From Nitrospirota bacterium (lineage in GTDB: Bacteria; Nitrospirota; Nitrospiria; Nitrospirales; UBA8639), in assembly GCA_020355985.1 (NCBI GenBank), contig CP070628.1, positions 1,076,056-1,099,427 of the forward strand: a stretch of 23,372 nucleotides of DNA. The letters are read 5' to 3'. Position 1 is the first letter of the stretch. Every line of letters begins with the position of its first letter. The notes under the pieces were generated by a model. That model saw only the letters and a program-made list of their open reading frames with translations. It ran no database searches and had not been told where the DNA came from. Made by a program: the position numbers and the translations under genes. Positions 1 through 7,811 of the stretch are shown piece after piece.

Positions 1-3000
1 AAACGGGGCTCGCATCTGGCGTTGTCTTTAGAACGGCTAGATGCGGTGACGACACGGCGATTGGTTCGCATCGGTTTATCGGCGACACAACGACCGTTGG
101 AGCAAGTGGCGCAATTTCTTGTCGGGGAACCTTCTCATCGGAAGAAGAATCAGCAAACGGCTCTCTTTGAACCGGCAGATTGTCATATTGTTGATGTGGG
201 GCATCGGCGAACCTTGGATCTGCAAGTCGAGGTGCCCAACGATGAGTTGGGGGCGATTGCGACGAATGCGATTTGGTCTGAAGTCTACGACCGCATTGCG
301 GCGATTGCCCAGGAACACCGTTCCACCTTGGTTTTCGTAAACACGCGTCGTTTAGCCGAACGGATTGCTCATCACTTGAGTGAGCGGTTGGGTGAGGATC
401 AAGTGGCCTCGCATCACGGCAGTTTGTCTCGTAAGTTGCGGCTGGCGGCGGAAGAACGTTTAAAGACCGGGAAAATTAAGGTGATGGTGGCGACGGCCTC
501 GTTGGAGTTGGGTATTGATATTGGGTTTATTGATGTGGTGTGTCAGATTGGATCGCCTCGGGCTATTGCTACCTGTCTCCAGCGTGTGGGACGGGCAGGA
601 CACTGGGTCGGAGCGATTCCGAAAGGCCGGGTGTTTTGTACGACCCGGGATGAGTTAGTGGAATGTGCGGCGGTGGTGCGAGCTATTCGACAAGGGCAGT
701 TGGAAACCATTGAGATCCCTTTGGCTCCGGTCGATATCCTGATTCAACATCTGATAGCGGAAGTGGCTGCGCAGGAATGGGATGTGCGAGCGTTATTTGA
801 TTTATGCCGGTCAGCCTATCCTTATCGAGGAATCACCTGGGAAACATTTGAATCACTGATTGAACTTATTGCCGAAGGATTTGTGCCTGGACGACGGCGT
901 TTGTATGCCTTCTTGAGTTATGACCGGCGTGAAGGTCGACTTCGGCCTCGGCGTGGTGGCCGATTAGCCGCCTTAACCTCTGGTGGCGCCATTCCTGAAA
1001 CTGCTACCTATTCTGTTGTAGCTGAACCTGAGGGCACTGTCGTCGGCACGGTTGACGAAGACTTTGCGATTGAGAGTTTGGCGGGTGACATTATGTTGCT
1101 TGGGACGACGTCCTGGCGCATCAGGGCTATTGAGACGGGAAAAGTGCGAGTGGAAGATGCCCATGGGCAGCCACCGAATATTCCCTTTTGGCGAGGCGAA
1201 GCCCCCTCACGATCCAAGGAACTCTCACATGCTGTGGGGGAGGTGCGGGAGGCTATTCAGGGGCTGCTGCTGGAGGGTGCGACCCCTGGGAATGCTTCGG
1301 CACGGAAGTGGCTGTTTGAGGAATGTGGCGTTGATGGGGCAGGGGCCGATCAACTGTTGGCCTATGTGGCTGGTGGTGTACAAATTTTGGGTGGAGTGCC
1401 GACACAGAACTGTGTCATTGCTGAACGCTTTTTTGATGAGGCCGGAGGCATGCAATTGGTGTTACATGCGCCGTTTGGAGGACGACTCAATCGCGCATGG
1501 GGCCTGGCTTTGCGCAAACGGTTTTGTCTGAATTTTGATTTTGAATTGCAAGCGGCGGCGACCGATGATGGTTTAGTCCTTTCTCTTGGCGAACAACATA
1601 GCTTTCCTCTAGAGACGATCTTTCAATTCCTGCAACCCAAAACGATACGTGACGTGTTAATTCAAGCGACTCTCGCTACTCCGTTATTTGTGACACGCTG
1701 GCGCTGGAATGTCAGTCGCTCACTTGCCTTGTTGCGGTTTCAGAACGGTAAGCGGATTCCGATTCATCTCCAACGGATGCGGGCCGAGGATTTACTTGCT
1801 GCCGCATTTCCAATGGCGGCTGCCTGTGGTGATAACCATGTCGGTGATATTCCGGTGCCGGAGCATGCCCTGGTACAGGAAACTATTCGAGATTGTTTGA
1901 CTGAAGCCATGGACGTGGAAGGTCTACGCCATGTATTGGAGAACATTGACTCGACGGGCATTCAGGTGCAGGTCGTAGAATCGCCAATGCCGTCCCCGTT
2001 CGCGCATGAAATCCTGAATGCTAATCCCTATGCGTTCTTAGATGACGCGCCACTAGAGGAACGACGTGCGAGGGCTGTGAATCTTCGCCGCACTTTACCC
2101 GCCGAGTTCGATGGAAAGACCGGAACATTGGATGTGGCAGCCATTGAGGCCGTTTGTGAGGAAGCCTGGCCGCGAGTGCGGGACGAGGACGAGGTCTTTG
2201 ATGTCTTGCAGGTCATGGGGTGGATGCCAACGAGGGACGGGGAGACGTGGCGTGATGAATTGGATGGTCTTGCGGCAAAAGGGCGAGCCCTGTTTCTTCG
2301 CGTGAAATCTGAAGAACTTCCGAATACCAATTTCAGCGAGGGATGGACTACCAGAGATCATTTTACCCGCATTCAATCATTGTTTCCTCAGGTGGAAATT
2401 CTCACCGGAGGACAGGAGGACTCTGGCATCAATGTTGAAGAAGAAACACATTCACCTGAATCGGCAGCCCTATTTTTGGTGCAAGGGTGGATGCCCCATA
2501 TCGGTCCCATCACCGTGAAGGAATTAGCAGAGCGCTTAGGGATGGTTCCCTCACAGGTTCATCAAGCGTTACTGCAGTTGGAAGGCCAGGGCCAAGTGCT
2601 GCGTGGTCATTTCCGTCACTCTTCAGTTGAAGAAGAATGGTGTGATCGCAGTCTCTTGGCTCGCATCCACCGGCGAACCGTGACGGCCTTACGTCGAGAA
2701 ATTGAACCGGTGGCCGCCTCAGATTTCATGCGGTTCTTGTTTCGGTGGCAGCATTGTGCGCCAGGATCGCAACTGCATGGTGAAGCCGGACTTCGTGAAG
2801 TCATTGCACAGTTAACCGGGTATGAAACCTCTTCTTCTGCTTGGGAGGCCTCTCTTCTCAAGGGACGTGTGGCCAATTACAAGCCAGAATGGTTGGACAA
2901 TCTCTGCTTGCGAGGGGAAGTGGTGTGGGGGCGACTCACTCCACCGGAGATGAAACCGAACTTGAGGCCGGTTGTGGAGGGCGAGTCGTTCCGTCGCATT

Positions 3001-3804
3001 ACACCCACCAGCACGGCACCCATCAGTTTTGTTCGGCGAGATGACCTCGTGTGGATGTTAGCGATGGCTCGACCCGGGAAAGCGACTGGGCCACTGAGTA
3101 TTCGGTTGAGCTTGAGTGGTGTCGCACAAGCTATCTATGAATGCTTGGATAATCGAGGGGCGTGTTTTTTCCCAGATCTTGCAATGCGGACCCGACATTT
3201 GGCGGCTGAGGTGGAGCAAGCCTTGTGGGAATTAGTGGCGGCCGGGTTGGTCACGGCGGATGGGTTTGATCCTTTGCGTGCCTTATTGGATCCTCGCCGG
3301 CGACGAGCGGAAGGAAAAGATCGTGCCCGTCGACCGCGGCATAGTATTGGACGCTGGGCGTTACTGGAAGCGCATGCTGAGGATCCAGAGACAGACGCGA
3401 CTTCCTCGATTCCTCCTCATGAGCAGTGGGCCAAACAATTGGCGCGCCGTTATGGGGTCATCTTCAGAGATTTGTTAAAACGTGAATCCCTGCCGGTGAC
3501 CTGGCGTGAGTTGCTGGTCCAGTATCGAAAGCTGGAATGGCGTGGGGAAATGCGTGGTGGCCGTTTTGTGGAGGGATTTACTGGAGAACAATTCGCCTTG
3601 CCTGAAGCCGTCGAAGCCCTACGGGCGGTCCGTCGAGATTCACAAGCCGGAGCCCAAGACATCCGTCTTTCACCGGCCGACCCGCTCAATCTTGTGGGCA
3701 TCATTCTTCCCGGCGACCGCATTTCCTCGCATACCTCCCAACCCATTCTGTTTCGAGACGGGGTGCAAGTCCCTGATTCCATCCATGCCATGAGCCTAGC
3801 CTAA
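1..3804 (+). CDS. lhr: Long-form Lhr ATP-dependent helicase, 5' end cut by window edge
   Basis: The reading frame is open from base 1, so this is the C-terminal part (1267 visible codons) of a longer gene. The first visible residues (KRGSHLALSLERL) are the stretch that follows the DEAD/DEVH box in Lhr helicases; motifs I and II therefore lie upstream of the window. Numbering from the leucine codon at base 22, motif III is SAT (20-22), the second RecA domain carries VNTRR (106-110), HHGSL (131-135) and TASLELGID (158-166), and motif VI is QRVGRAG (187-193). Winged-helix and DEAD/H-associated regions follow, then a long C-terminal domain ending in the Lhr-typical ADPLNLVGIILPGDR and FRDGV. With the missing N terminus, total length should be near 1450-1500 aa, like the long enterobacterial and actinobacterial form rather than the roughly 900-aa core. 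Lhr is a superfamily 2 3'-5' helicase linked to DNA repair. No intact terminator is visible after the stop. Confidence 0.93.
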   Translation, partial: KRGSHLALSLERLDAVTTRRLVRIGLSATQRPLEQVAQFLVGEPSHRKKNQQTALFEPADCHIVDVGHRRTLDLQVEVPNDELGAIATNAIWSEVYDRIAAIAQEHRSTLVFVNTRRLAERIAHHLSERLGEDQVASHHGSLSRKLRLAAEERLKTGKIKVMVATASLELGIDIGFIDVVCQIGSPRAIATCLQRVGRAGHWVGAIPKGRVFCTTRDELVECAAVVRAIRQGQLETIEIPLAPVDILIQHLIAEVAAQEWDVRALFDLCRSAYPYRGITWETFESLIELIAEGFVPGRRRLYAFLSYDRREGRLRPRRGGRLAALTSGGAIPETATYSVVAEPEGTVVGTVDEDFAIESLAGDIMLLGTTSWRIRAIETGKVRVEDAHGQPPNIPFWRGEAPSRSKELSHAVGEVREAIQGLLLEGATPGNASARKWLFEECGVDGAGADQLLAYVAGGVQILGGVPTQNCVIAERFFDEAGGMQLVLHAPFGGRLNRAWGLALRKRFCLNFDFELQAAATDDGLVLSLGEQHSFPLETIFQFLQPKTIRDVLIQATLATPLFVTRWRWNVSRSLALLRFQNGKRIPIHLQRMRAEDLLAAAFPMAAACGDNHVGDIPVPEHALVQETIRDCLTEAMDVEGLRHVLENIDSTGIQVQVVESPMPSPFAHEILNANPYAFLDDAPLEERRARAVNLRRTLPAEFDGKTGTLDVAAIEAVCEEAWPRVRDEDEVFDVLQVMGWMPTRDGETWRDELDGLAAKGRALFLRVKSEELPNTNFSEGWTTRDHFTRIQSLFPQVEILTGGQEDSGINVEEETHSPESAALFLVQGWMPHIGPITVKELAERLGMVPSQVHQALLQLEGQGQVLRGHFRHSSVEEEWCDRSLLARIHRRTVTALRREIEPVAASDFMRFLFRWQHCAPGSQLHGEAGLREVIAQLTGYETSSSAWEASLLKGRVANYKPEWLDNLCLRGEVVWGRLTPPEMKPNLRPVVEGESFRRITPTSTAPISFVRRDDLVWMLAMARPGKATGPLSIRLSLSGVAQAIYECLDNRGACFFPDLAMRTRHLAAEVEQALWELVAAGLVTADGFDPLRALLDPRRRRAEGKDRARRPRHSIGRWALLEAHAEDPETDATSSIPPHEQWAKQLARRYGVIFRDLLKRESLPVTWRELLVQYRKLEWRGEMRGGRFVEGFTGEQFALPEAVEALRAVRRDSQAGAQDIRLSPADPLNLVGIILPGDRISSHTSQPILFRDGVQVPDSIHAMSLA

Positions 3805-3874
3805 CTTACATGATCCTGAGGCCTGATTTTTTAGAGTACTACATAGATTGACATTGTTCATTCTATAACTTTTC

Positions 3875-3903
3875 TTGACCGAATTCGTTTGCTTGGATAA
3901 GAT
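3875..3903 (+). promoter_or_regulatory. Candidate promoter giving a leaderless mRNA
   Basis: TTGACC (3875-3880) is followed after 17 bases by TAAGAT (3898-3903). These resemble the -35 and -10 boxes at 5/6 and 4/6 positions. Transcription would start at about base 3910, which is the A of the ATG of the next gene, and no Shine-Dalgarno sequence precedes that ATG. A TTGACA at 3848-3853 lies only 10 bases from a TATAAC and is a poorer match. This is an inference from sequence alone. Confidence 0.35.
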
Positions 3904-3909
3904 CGGTCT

Positions 3910-4182
3910 ATGCCGATGCCACCGTTTCCTGGCGGACCTCGCCCTACTCACGGGATGCGGCCTCGCCGTCCCCCTGTTCCTCAAGAAGATCCCAAGCAAT
4001 TTGAATCGCTTCGTGCGTCCTTATTGTTTTGTCCTAAGTGTCAGACAGCGACGCCGGCTCGTGAGCGGCTTCTCTTAGTGCTCCCGACGGGAAATCTGTA
4101 CGAGTACATGTGTGCCCAATGTGGGACGTCTACCGGTTCTAAAACCGACCAAGCCCAGGGTGGAGGGCTGATTACTCCGTAA
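3910..4182 (+). CDS. Small zinc-ribbon protein, function unknown
   Basis: This 90-residue protein has a proline-, glycine- and arginine-rich N terminus (residues 1-25). A compact domain follows with two Cys pairs, CPKC (41-44) and CAQC (68-71), spaced 23 residues apart, which is the layout of a zinc ribbon. Between the pairs, RERLLLVLPTGNLYEYM looks like beta strands. The tail is short and polar. There is no signal peptide or membrane segment, so it is probably cytoplasmic. I do not recognise a named family; such ribbons can bind nucleic acid or protein. No Shine-Dalgarno sequence precedes ATG 3910 (an in-frame ATG also lies at 3916), and a promoter-like pair ends only six bases upstream. It sits between lhr and the convergent MutS-like gene and is probably transcribed alone. 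The gene call rests on the Cys pattern and the clean spacing to its neighbours. Confidence 0.72.
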   Translation: MPMPPFPGGPRPTHGMRPRRPPVPQEDPKQFESLRASLLFCPKCQTATPARERLLLVLPTGNLYEYMCAQCGTSTGSKTDQAQGGGLITP

Positions 4183-4191
4183 GAGGGAAAA

Positions 4192-4280
4192 AGTGAGAAG
4201 TGAAATGTGAGAAGTTCTCAAATCTTCGCGCAGTTTTTAGCGTTCTTCCCTTCCCTGTTTTAACCTATTTTCTTCTCACT
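4192..4280. repeat. Short GTGAGAAGT repeats between convergent genes
   Basis: GTGAGAAGT occurs at 4193-4201 and again at 4207-4215 as a direct repeat. The inverse CTTCTCACT lies at 4272-4280 and pairs perfectly over 9 bases with 4192-4200. The region lies between the stop codons of the convergent zinc-ribbon gene (4182) and MutS-like gene (4294). It could be a shared bidirectional transcription end or a remnant of a dispersed short repeat. Confidence 0.4.
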
Positions 4281-4293
4281 ATTCATTAAGGAT

Positions 4294-6147
4294 CTACTGT
4301 TTTTCGGGAACGGGTAACCCTTCTTGGGCCATGATGCGGAGGGCATTTGTGGTGGGACAGGGGCCAGGGCGCAGCTGATAGTCGAAATGCAGGGCACCGT
4401 CTTCTACTGATTCTTGAAAATGTGCATTGCGAATTTGTCCGTTCGTACCTGCCAGTTGAGTGAGTTCTAAATCGTGGGTGGAAATCATGCCCAACCCTCG
4501 ACTTTTTTGAAGCACTTGTACAAAGGCTTCACTGCCTGCTAAGCGTTCACGGTTGTTGGTTCCTCGGTAAATTTCATCAATTAAAAAAAGTACCGGCCGA
4601 GAGTTGCTGGTTTGCACGGCATCCAAAATGACTTTGAGTCGTTTGACTTCGGCGTAGAAATACGAGAGGCCTTCGTCTAGGGCATCGGTCACTCGAATGC
4701 AGCAATAGAGCCGAAGCCAAGACCACGAAAAGGCTGTGGCACAGACTGGCCCACCCGCTTGAGCGAGGCAGAGGTTAATGCCAACGGTCCGAAGATATGT
4801 ACTTTTTCCCGACATGTTCGAACCGGTCACCAGCAGCATATGCCCTTCTCCCCTGAGGTCGAGGTCATTCGTGATACGATGGGAACGCGAAATGAGCGGA
4901 TGGCCGATATCCCGTGCTGTGATTCCAGGTGGATGTTCAGGACCATGGGTTGTTTCCAAATGGGGCCATTGGTAGTCCGGATTCACATAGGCAAAACGAG
5001 CCATGGCACTTGCTGCATCAAGCTGGCCGATGGCCTCTAACCATTTGGGAAGTGTTTCATGCAAGGTGGTAATGAGGCGGTGTAATTTTCCCACATAGAT
5101 CAAGTCCCAAGGGATCAACGCGTTCAATGCCAAATGGATGAGAGGGTGGGCTTTGACGCTGAGACCATGGCAGATACGGCCGAGCTGTTTGAGTGAAGAT
5201 GTTGGGCGGTTATCATTGGTGAGTAGCGCTTTGCATTGTTGACGGATGGTCGGCTGATTAGAAAATGTTGATCGTTCAAGTGTGGAAATTACCGTAACCA
5301 GTTTTTCGAGTTCTACATGAAGGGCGAGTACCCGGCCGAACAGCGGGGCGATAGATCCGGATTGAGAGAAATACAGCACGACATACATAATTAATGACAG
5401 CACCCAAAAATTCGATGCTCCGGTGAAGAGTGTCCAGAACCCTAACATGATTGTGAGAGCACAGAGGCTGGAAGCCGCGATGATCAGCAAGGGGAGGTTC
5501 GGAATGGAAATGGGGAGGTTGAGGAGAGAAAGGATGCGGGTGCCATCCAGTGGATTGGGACTGATAAGCTGCGTGGCCAGGAGACATCGATCTCTTAACC
5601 GGGAGAGTGGTGTGAGTTCTCTGATCAAGGCTTGTCGAATGTGCCAGGGTAATTTGTCGGACTCAGGATCGTTAGCCTGAAACATCCAGCTTTGGAGTCG
5701 GGTACGCCCATTTAAAGAAAATGTCGTATCAAGTAAGGCTAATAGCGAATGGGGGCCGGTGAGGTCCAGATCCAGGGCATAAGGATGTTGTGGTGGGGGA
5801 TGATGAGTCTGGACGTGCATGTGTGACCAATCCAGTTGGAGCCGTGCAAGAAGATCCTTTTTGATCCCTATCCATAGACTCAATCGATGCAACCGGGATT
5901 TCAATTGTTGATGAAACCATGTCGTCGTCAAGAAGCCTGCAAGAAAAATCAGGAGAACGATATTGCCACTGTGAAACCAAGCATGCTGATATAAGGTCAC
6001 ACAGGTAACGGCGCCCATCAGAAAGATGCTGAGCCGCCATCGACTAAAGCGTTGACTGGCGGCATTTCCTTGTGCGGCGAGTCGATCTCCACGACGTAGA
6101 AGGCGAGTCAAGGCGTCCTGTCGTTGATCGGTACGAGAAATATTCAT
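4294..6147 (-). CDS. Membrane-anchored MutS-family ATPase
   Basis: This 617-residue protein ends in a MutS domain V ATPase: Walker A GSNMSGKST (442-450), Walker B with LIDEIYRGT (522-530), and STHD (556-559). The segment before it (about 270-430) resembles the MutS core/lever helices. Mismatch-recognition domain I, with its Phe-x-Glu, is absent. The N terminus instead has two hydrophobic segments (about 38-54 and 58-76), with two more at about 215-238 and 245-262, so the protein is probably anchored in the inner membrane with its ATPase in the cytoplasm. Basic residues before the first segment fit that topology. Membrane-linked MutS-like proteins of about 600 aa are known from genome annotation in several phyla; I know of no established function. 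It should not be called mutS or mutS2: there is no Smr nuclease domain. It is transcribed divergently from prmA, only 47 bases away. No strong Shine-Dalgarno precedes the ATG. Confidence 0.88.
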   Translation of the reverse strand: MNISRTDQRQDALTRLLRRGDRLAAQGNAASQRFSRWRLSIFLMGAVTCVTLYQHAWFHSGNIVLLIFLAGFLTTTWFHQQLKSRLHRLSLWIGIKKDLLARLQLDWSHMHVQTHHPPPQHPYALDLDLTGPHSLLALLDTTFSLNGRTRLQSWMFQANDPESDKLPWHIRQALIRELTPLSRLRDRCLLATQLISPNPLDGTRILSLLNLPISIPNLPLLIIAASSLCALTIMLGFWTLFTGASNFWVLSLIMYVVLYFSQSGSIAPLFGRVLALHVELEKLVTVISTLERSTFSNQPTIRQQCKALLTNDNRPTSSLKQLGRICHGLSVKAHPLIHLALNALIPWDLIYVGKLHRLITTLHETLPKWLEAIGQLDAASAMARFAYVNPDYQWPHLETTHGPEHPPGITARDIGHPLISRSHRITNDLDLRGEGHMLLVTGSNMSGKSTYLRTVGINLCLAQAGGPVCATAFSWSWLRLYCCIRVTDALDEGLSYFYAEVKRLKVILDAVQTSNSRPVLFLIDEIYRGTNNRERLAGSEAFVQVLQKSRGLGMISTHDLELTQLAGTNGQIRNAHFQESVEDGALHFDYQLRPGPCPTTNALRIMAQEGLPVPEKQ

Positions 6148-6194
6148 ACAGCTTGAAACCTTAGCCGCTCTTCATACCTCCGTCAATTATTTTC

Positions 6195-7055
6195 ATGGCC
6201 ATGTCTCAACCCATTTTTCAAATCAAGATTCCTGCATGTGTTGATGGGGCGGAACTGTCCGGCTTGTTAAACTCTTCCGAGTTTTTGGGGCTATGGGAAG
6301 AAGGTGGAGCGTTGACGATCTACTGGCAGGGGAGTGAGGGAAGCATACGTCGAGAGCTCAAAGAGGCTTTGAGCAAACTCAATGCTACGATTTCGAATGC
6401 CTCAATTCATCTTCAACTCGTTAGGCATCAAGATTGGAATGCCCAATGGGCCGCTTCGGTGAAACCGATTCGGATTGGACGGCGCATTGGTATTCGTCCG
6501 AGTTGGATGACTATGCAGTTGCCAGAGGATGGGATTGAAATTGTTCTTGATCCCAAGCAAGCATTCGGAACTGGTCATCATGCCACGACCCACCTCCTTA
6601 TTGAATGGTTGGAGGAGGTGTCTTGGTTGTCAGATTGGCGGGTCCTGGATGTTGGTACGGGGAGTGGAATTCTAAGTATGGTCGCATTACGGATGGGGGC
6701 AATGTCTGCGCTGGGGATTGATCATGATGCTGTAGCAATTGATTGTGCAAGGGCCTATGCCGCGGGTAATGGGTTTGGGAACGAATTAGAATTACAATGT
6801 TGCCAGGTGGATGACATTGCCGATCAAGTATTTGAGGTTATTGTCGCGAATATCGATCGGAAGACGATTCTTGAGATCTCGCCTGAATTTTCGAGATTGA
6901 GGTCTTCCGCTACCCAACTATTTCTTTCGGGACTTTTAGAAGAAGATGCGTCTGATATTGTCAAAGAGTTCACGAGCCAGGGATGGACTCAAGAAGCCAT
7001 TCGGGAACGTGAAGGGTGGATCGCTCTTCAATTTCGTGGGTCATTTTCTGCATGA
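6195..7055 (+). CDS. prmA: Ribosomal protein L11 methyltransferase
   Basis: PrmA is an S-adenosylmethionine-dependent enzyme that trimethylates amino groups of ribosomal protein L11. The 286-residue length fits the family (about 290). The N-terminal alpha/beta substrate-binding region (1-90) is followed by the hallmark DPKQAFGTGHHATT (119-132). The Rossmann-fold motif I is VLDVGTGSG (150-158), then GIDHDAV (174-180) and VANI (217-220), the post-motif II region. It is more divergent than many PrmA proteins in the C-terminal third, with VANIDRKTI where others have ANILA. ATG 6195 and the in-frame ATG 6201 are both possible starts; neither has a good Shine-Dalgarno sequence. Its last 28 bases overlap the end of the gene on the opposite strand (7028-7525). 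Confidence 0.93.
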   Translation: MAMSQPIFQIKIPACVDGAELSGLLNSSEFLGLWEEGGALTIYWQGSEGSIRRELKEALSKLNATISNASIHLQLVRHQDWNAQWAASVKPIRIGRRIGIRPSWMTMQLPEDGIEIVLDPKQAFGTGHHATTHLLIEWLEEVSWLSDWRVLDVGTGSGILSMVALRMGAMSALGIDHDAVAIDCARAYAAGNGFGNELELQCCQVDDIADQVFEVIVANIDRKTILEISPEFSRLRSSATQLFLSGLLEEDASDIVKEFTSQGWTQEAIREREGWIALQFRGSFSA

Positions 7056-7525
7056 TCGTCTTCCGGCTGTGATTCTAGAAATATTATGAGAGCCTGATAG
7101 GTCTGTTGTCGCACTTCCGCTTTTGAACTATTCCCTCCATCGATATTTTTTTGCAGCCATACGGTCTCAGAAATTTGTGCGTTCGCCGCATTGCACAATG
7201 TCCACATTTGATGAAGAAATTCAACGGAAAGACCGACCTGCACCCCCTCTGACTCAATACGGTCATCCAAGATGGCAAGCAGATCAGAAATCGCTTGATC
7301 TGGTCGATAGGGGTGAGTGGTAAATCCAAAGGTGGCGTGGGCTGCTGCTTCCTGCTTAGCCTGCTCGACAAGGTCATGCATATATTCCTTGAGAAGGCCG
7401 ATGATTCTTCCGGGCAAACGCATGAGGAAGAGTAACTGGCTGGGTACGCCCTTGTTAAGAGCGTTTGGGATAGAGAGGCTGTTTGGTTGATGCGGTTCTG
7501 CTAATAAGTGACAAAGGTGAGTCAT
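7028..7525 (-). CDS. Unknown 165-aa protein, downstream partner of a coupled pair
   Basis: I do not recognise a family. The protein has no signal peptide and no clear membrane helix. Its composition suggests mostly alpha-helix, with an acidic, polar C terminus (ESQPEDDHAENDPRN). The start at 7525 is favoured because its ATG overlaps the TGA of the upstream 56-codon ORF as ATGA, which is the usual arrangement for translational coupling. An AAGGA lies directly against the ATG, too close to serve as its own ribosome site. An alternative ATG lies at 7423 (MRLPGRIIG). The 3' end runs 28 bases into the 3' end of prmA on the other strand. Supported by the overlap geometry and lack of any competing ORF on the + strand. 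Confidence 0.68.
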   Translation of the reverse strand: MTHLCHLLAEPHQPNSLSIPNALNKGVPSQLLFLMRLPGRIIGLLKEYMHDLVEQAKQEAAAHATFGFTTHPYRPDQAISDLLAILDDRIESEGVQVGLSVEFLHQMWTLCNAANAQISETVWLQKNIDGGNSSKAEVRQQTYQALIIFLESQPEDDHAENDPRN

Positions 7526-7692
7526 TCCTTATCGAAGAGGGTTGTGACATCCATATCAAACACCCCAGGAGGAAGGCCTGGCTGCCATTCCCCATATTTC
7601 CCATCCGGGCGATAAAAGTATTCATTATTGGAACGTTTAAGGATCCAATCTTCTCCTTCCGCCCATAATTGGCGAATTTCTTCTTGTTCCAT
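7522..7692 (-). CDS. 56-aa protein, upstream member of a coupled pair
   Basis: This short ORF reads MEQEEIRQLWAEGEDWILKR and continues to ...TTLFDKE. AAAGGAG stands 9 bases before the ATG at 7692, one of the best ribosome sites in the window. Its stop TGA shares bases with the ATG of the next gene (ATGA, 7522-7525). The protein is acidic and rich in aromatic residues: five Trp/Tyr/Phe in the segment NNEYFYRPDGKYGEW, then LPPG. That suggests a small beta-sheet domain. I do not recognise a family. Good ribosome site, coupling and sensible codon content make it a real gene despite its length. Confidence 0.72.
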   Translation of the reverse strand: MEQEEIRQLWAEGEDWILKRSNNEYFYRPDGKYGEWQPGLPPGVFDMDVTTLFDKE

Positions 7693-7732
7693 TCTGTCTG
7701 GCTCCTTTACCCGAGGATTATTCGAGAATTGA

Positions 7733-7811
7733 GGTTTACCTGTTGACGGGAAGGTTTTCCACCTAATTCCCTCGTTAGGCTAAAGATTTCCGTCAATAGG
7801 TTTATATAACC
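7733..7811. repeat. Nested inverted repeat
   Basis: ACCTGTTGACGGGAA (7738-7752) pairs with TTTCCGTCAATAGGT (7787-7801): 13 Watson-Crick pairs and two G-T positions over 15 without a gap. GGTT (7733-7736) and AACC (7808-7811) extend it beyond an internal loop. Inside, CCTAA (7762-7766) pairs with TTAGG (7775-7779) around an 8-base loop. GGAAGGTTTTCC (7749-7760) offers a competing small hairpin. It ends 40 bases upstream of the start of the minus-strand gene pair. It may be a regulator-binding site or a structured leader RNA. Confidence 0.55.

Noticed and set aside
1052..1531. 159-codon + strand frame within lhr
   Set aside because: It is in another frame inside a well-conserved helicase region, and is rich in Arg, Cys and Trp as out-of-frame translations are.
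3811..3832. Possible terminator after lhr (CCTGAGGCCTGA followed by six T)
   Set aside because: The two CCTGA copies are direct, not inverted; no stem longer than three pairs forms before the T-run.
4294..7692. A defence island built from the MutS-like gene, zinc ribbon and coupled pair
   Set aside because: The genes are on different strands with prmA, a housekeeping gene, between them. No nuclease, toxin or other defence hallmark is present and there are no signs of recent transfer.
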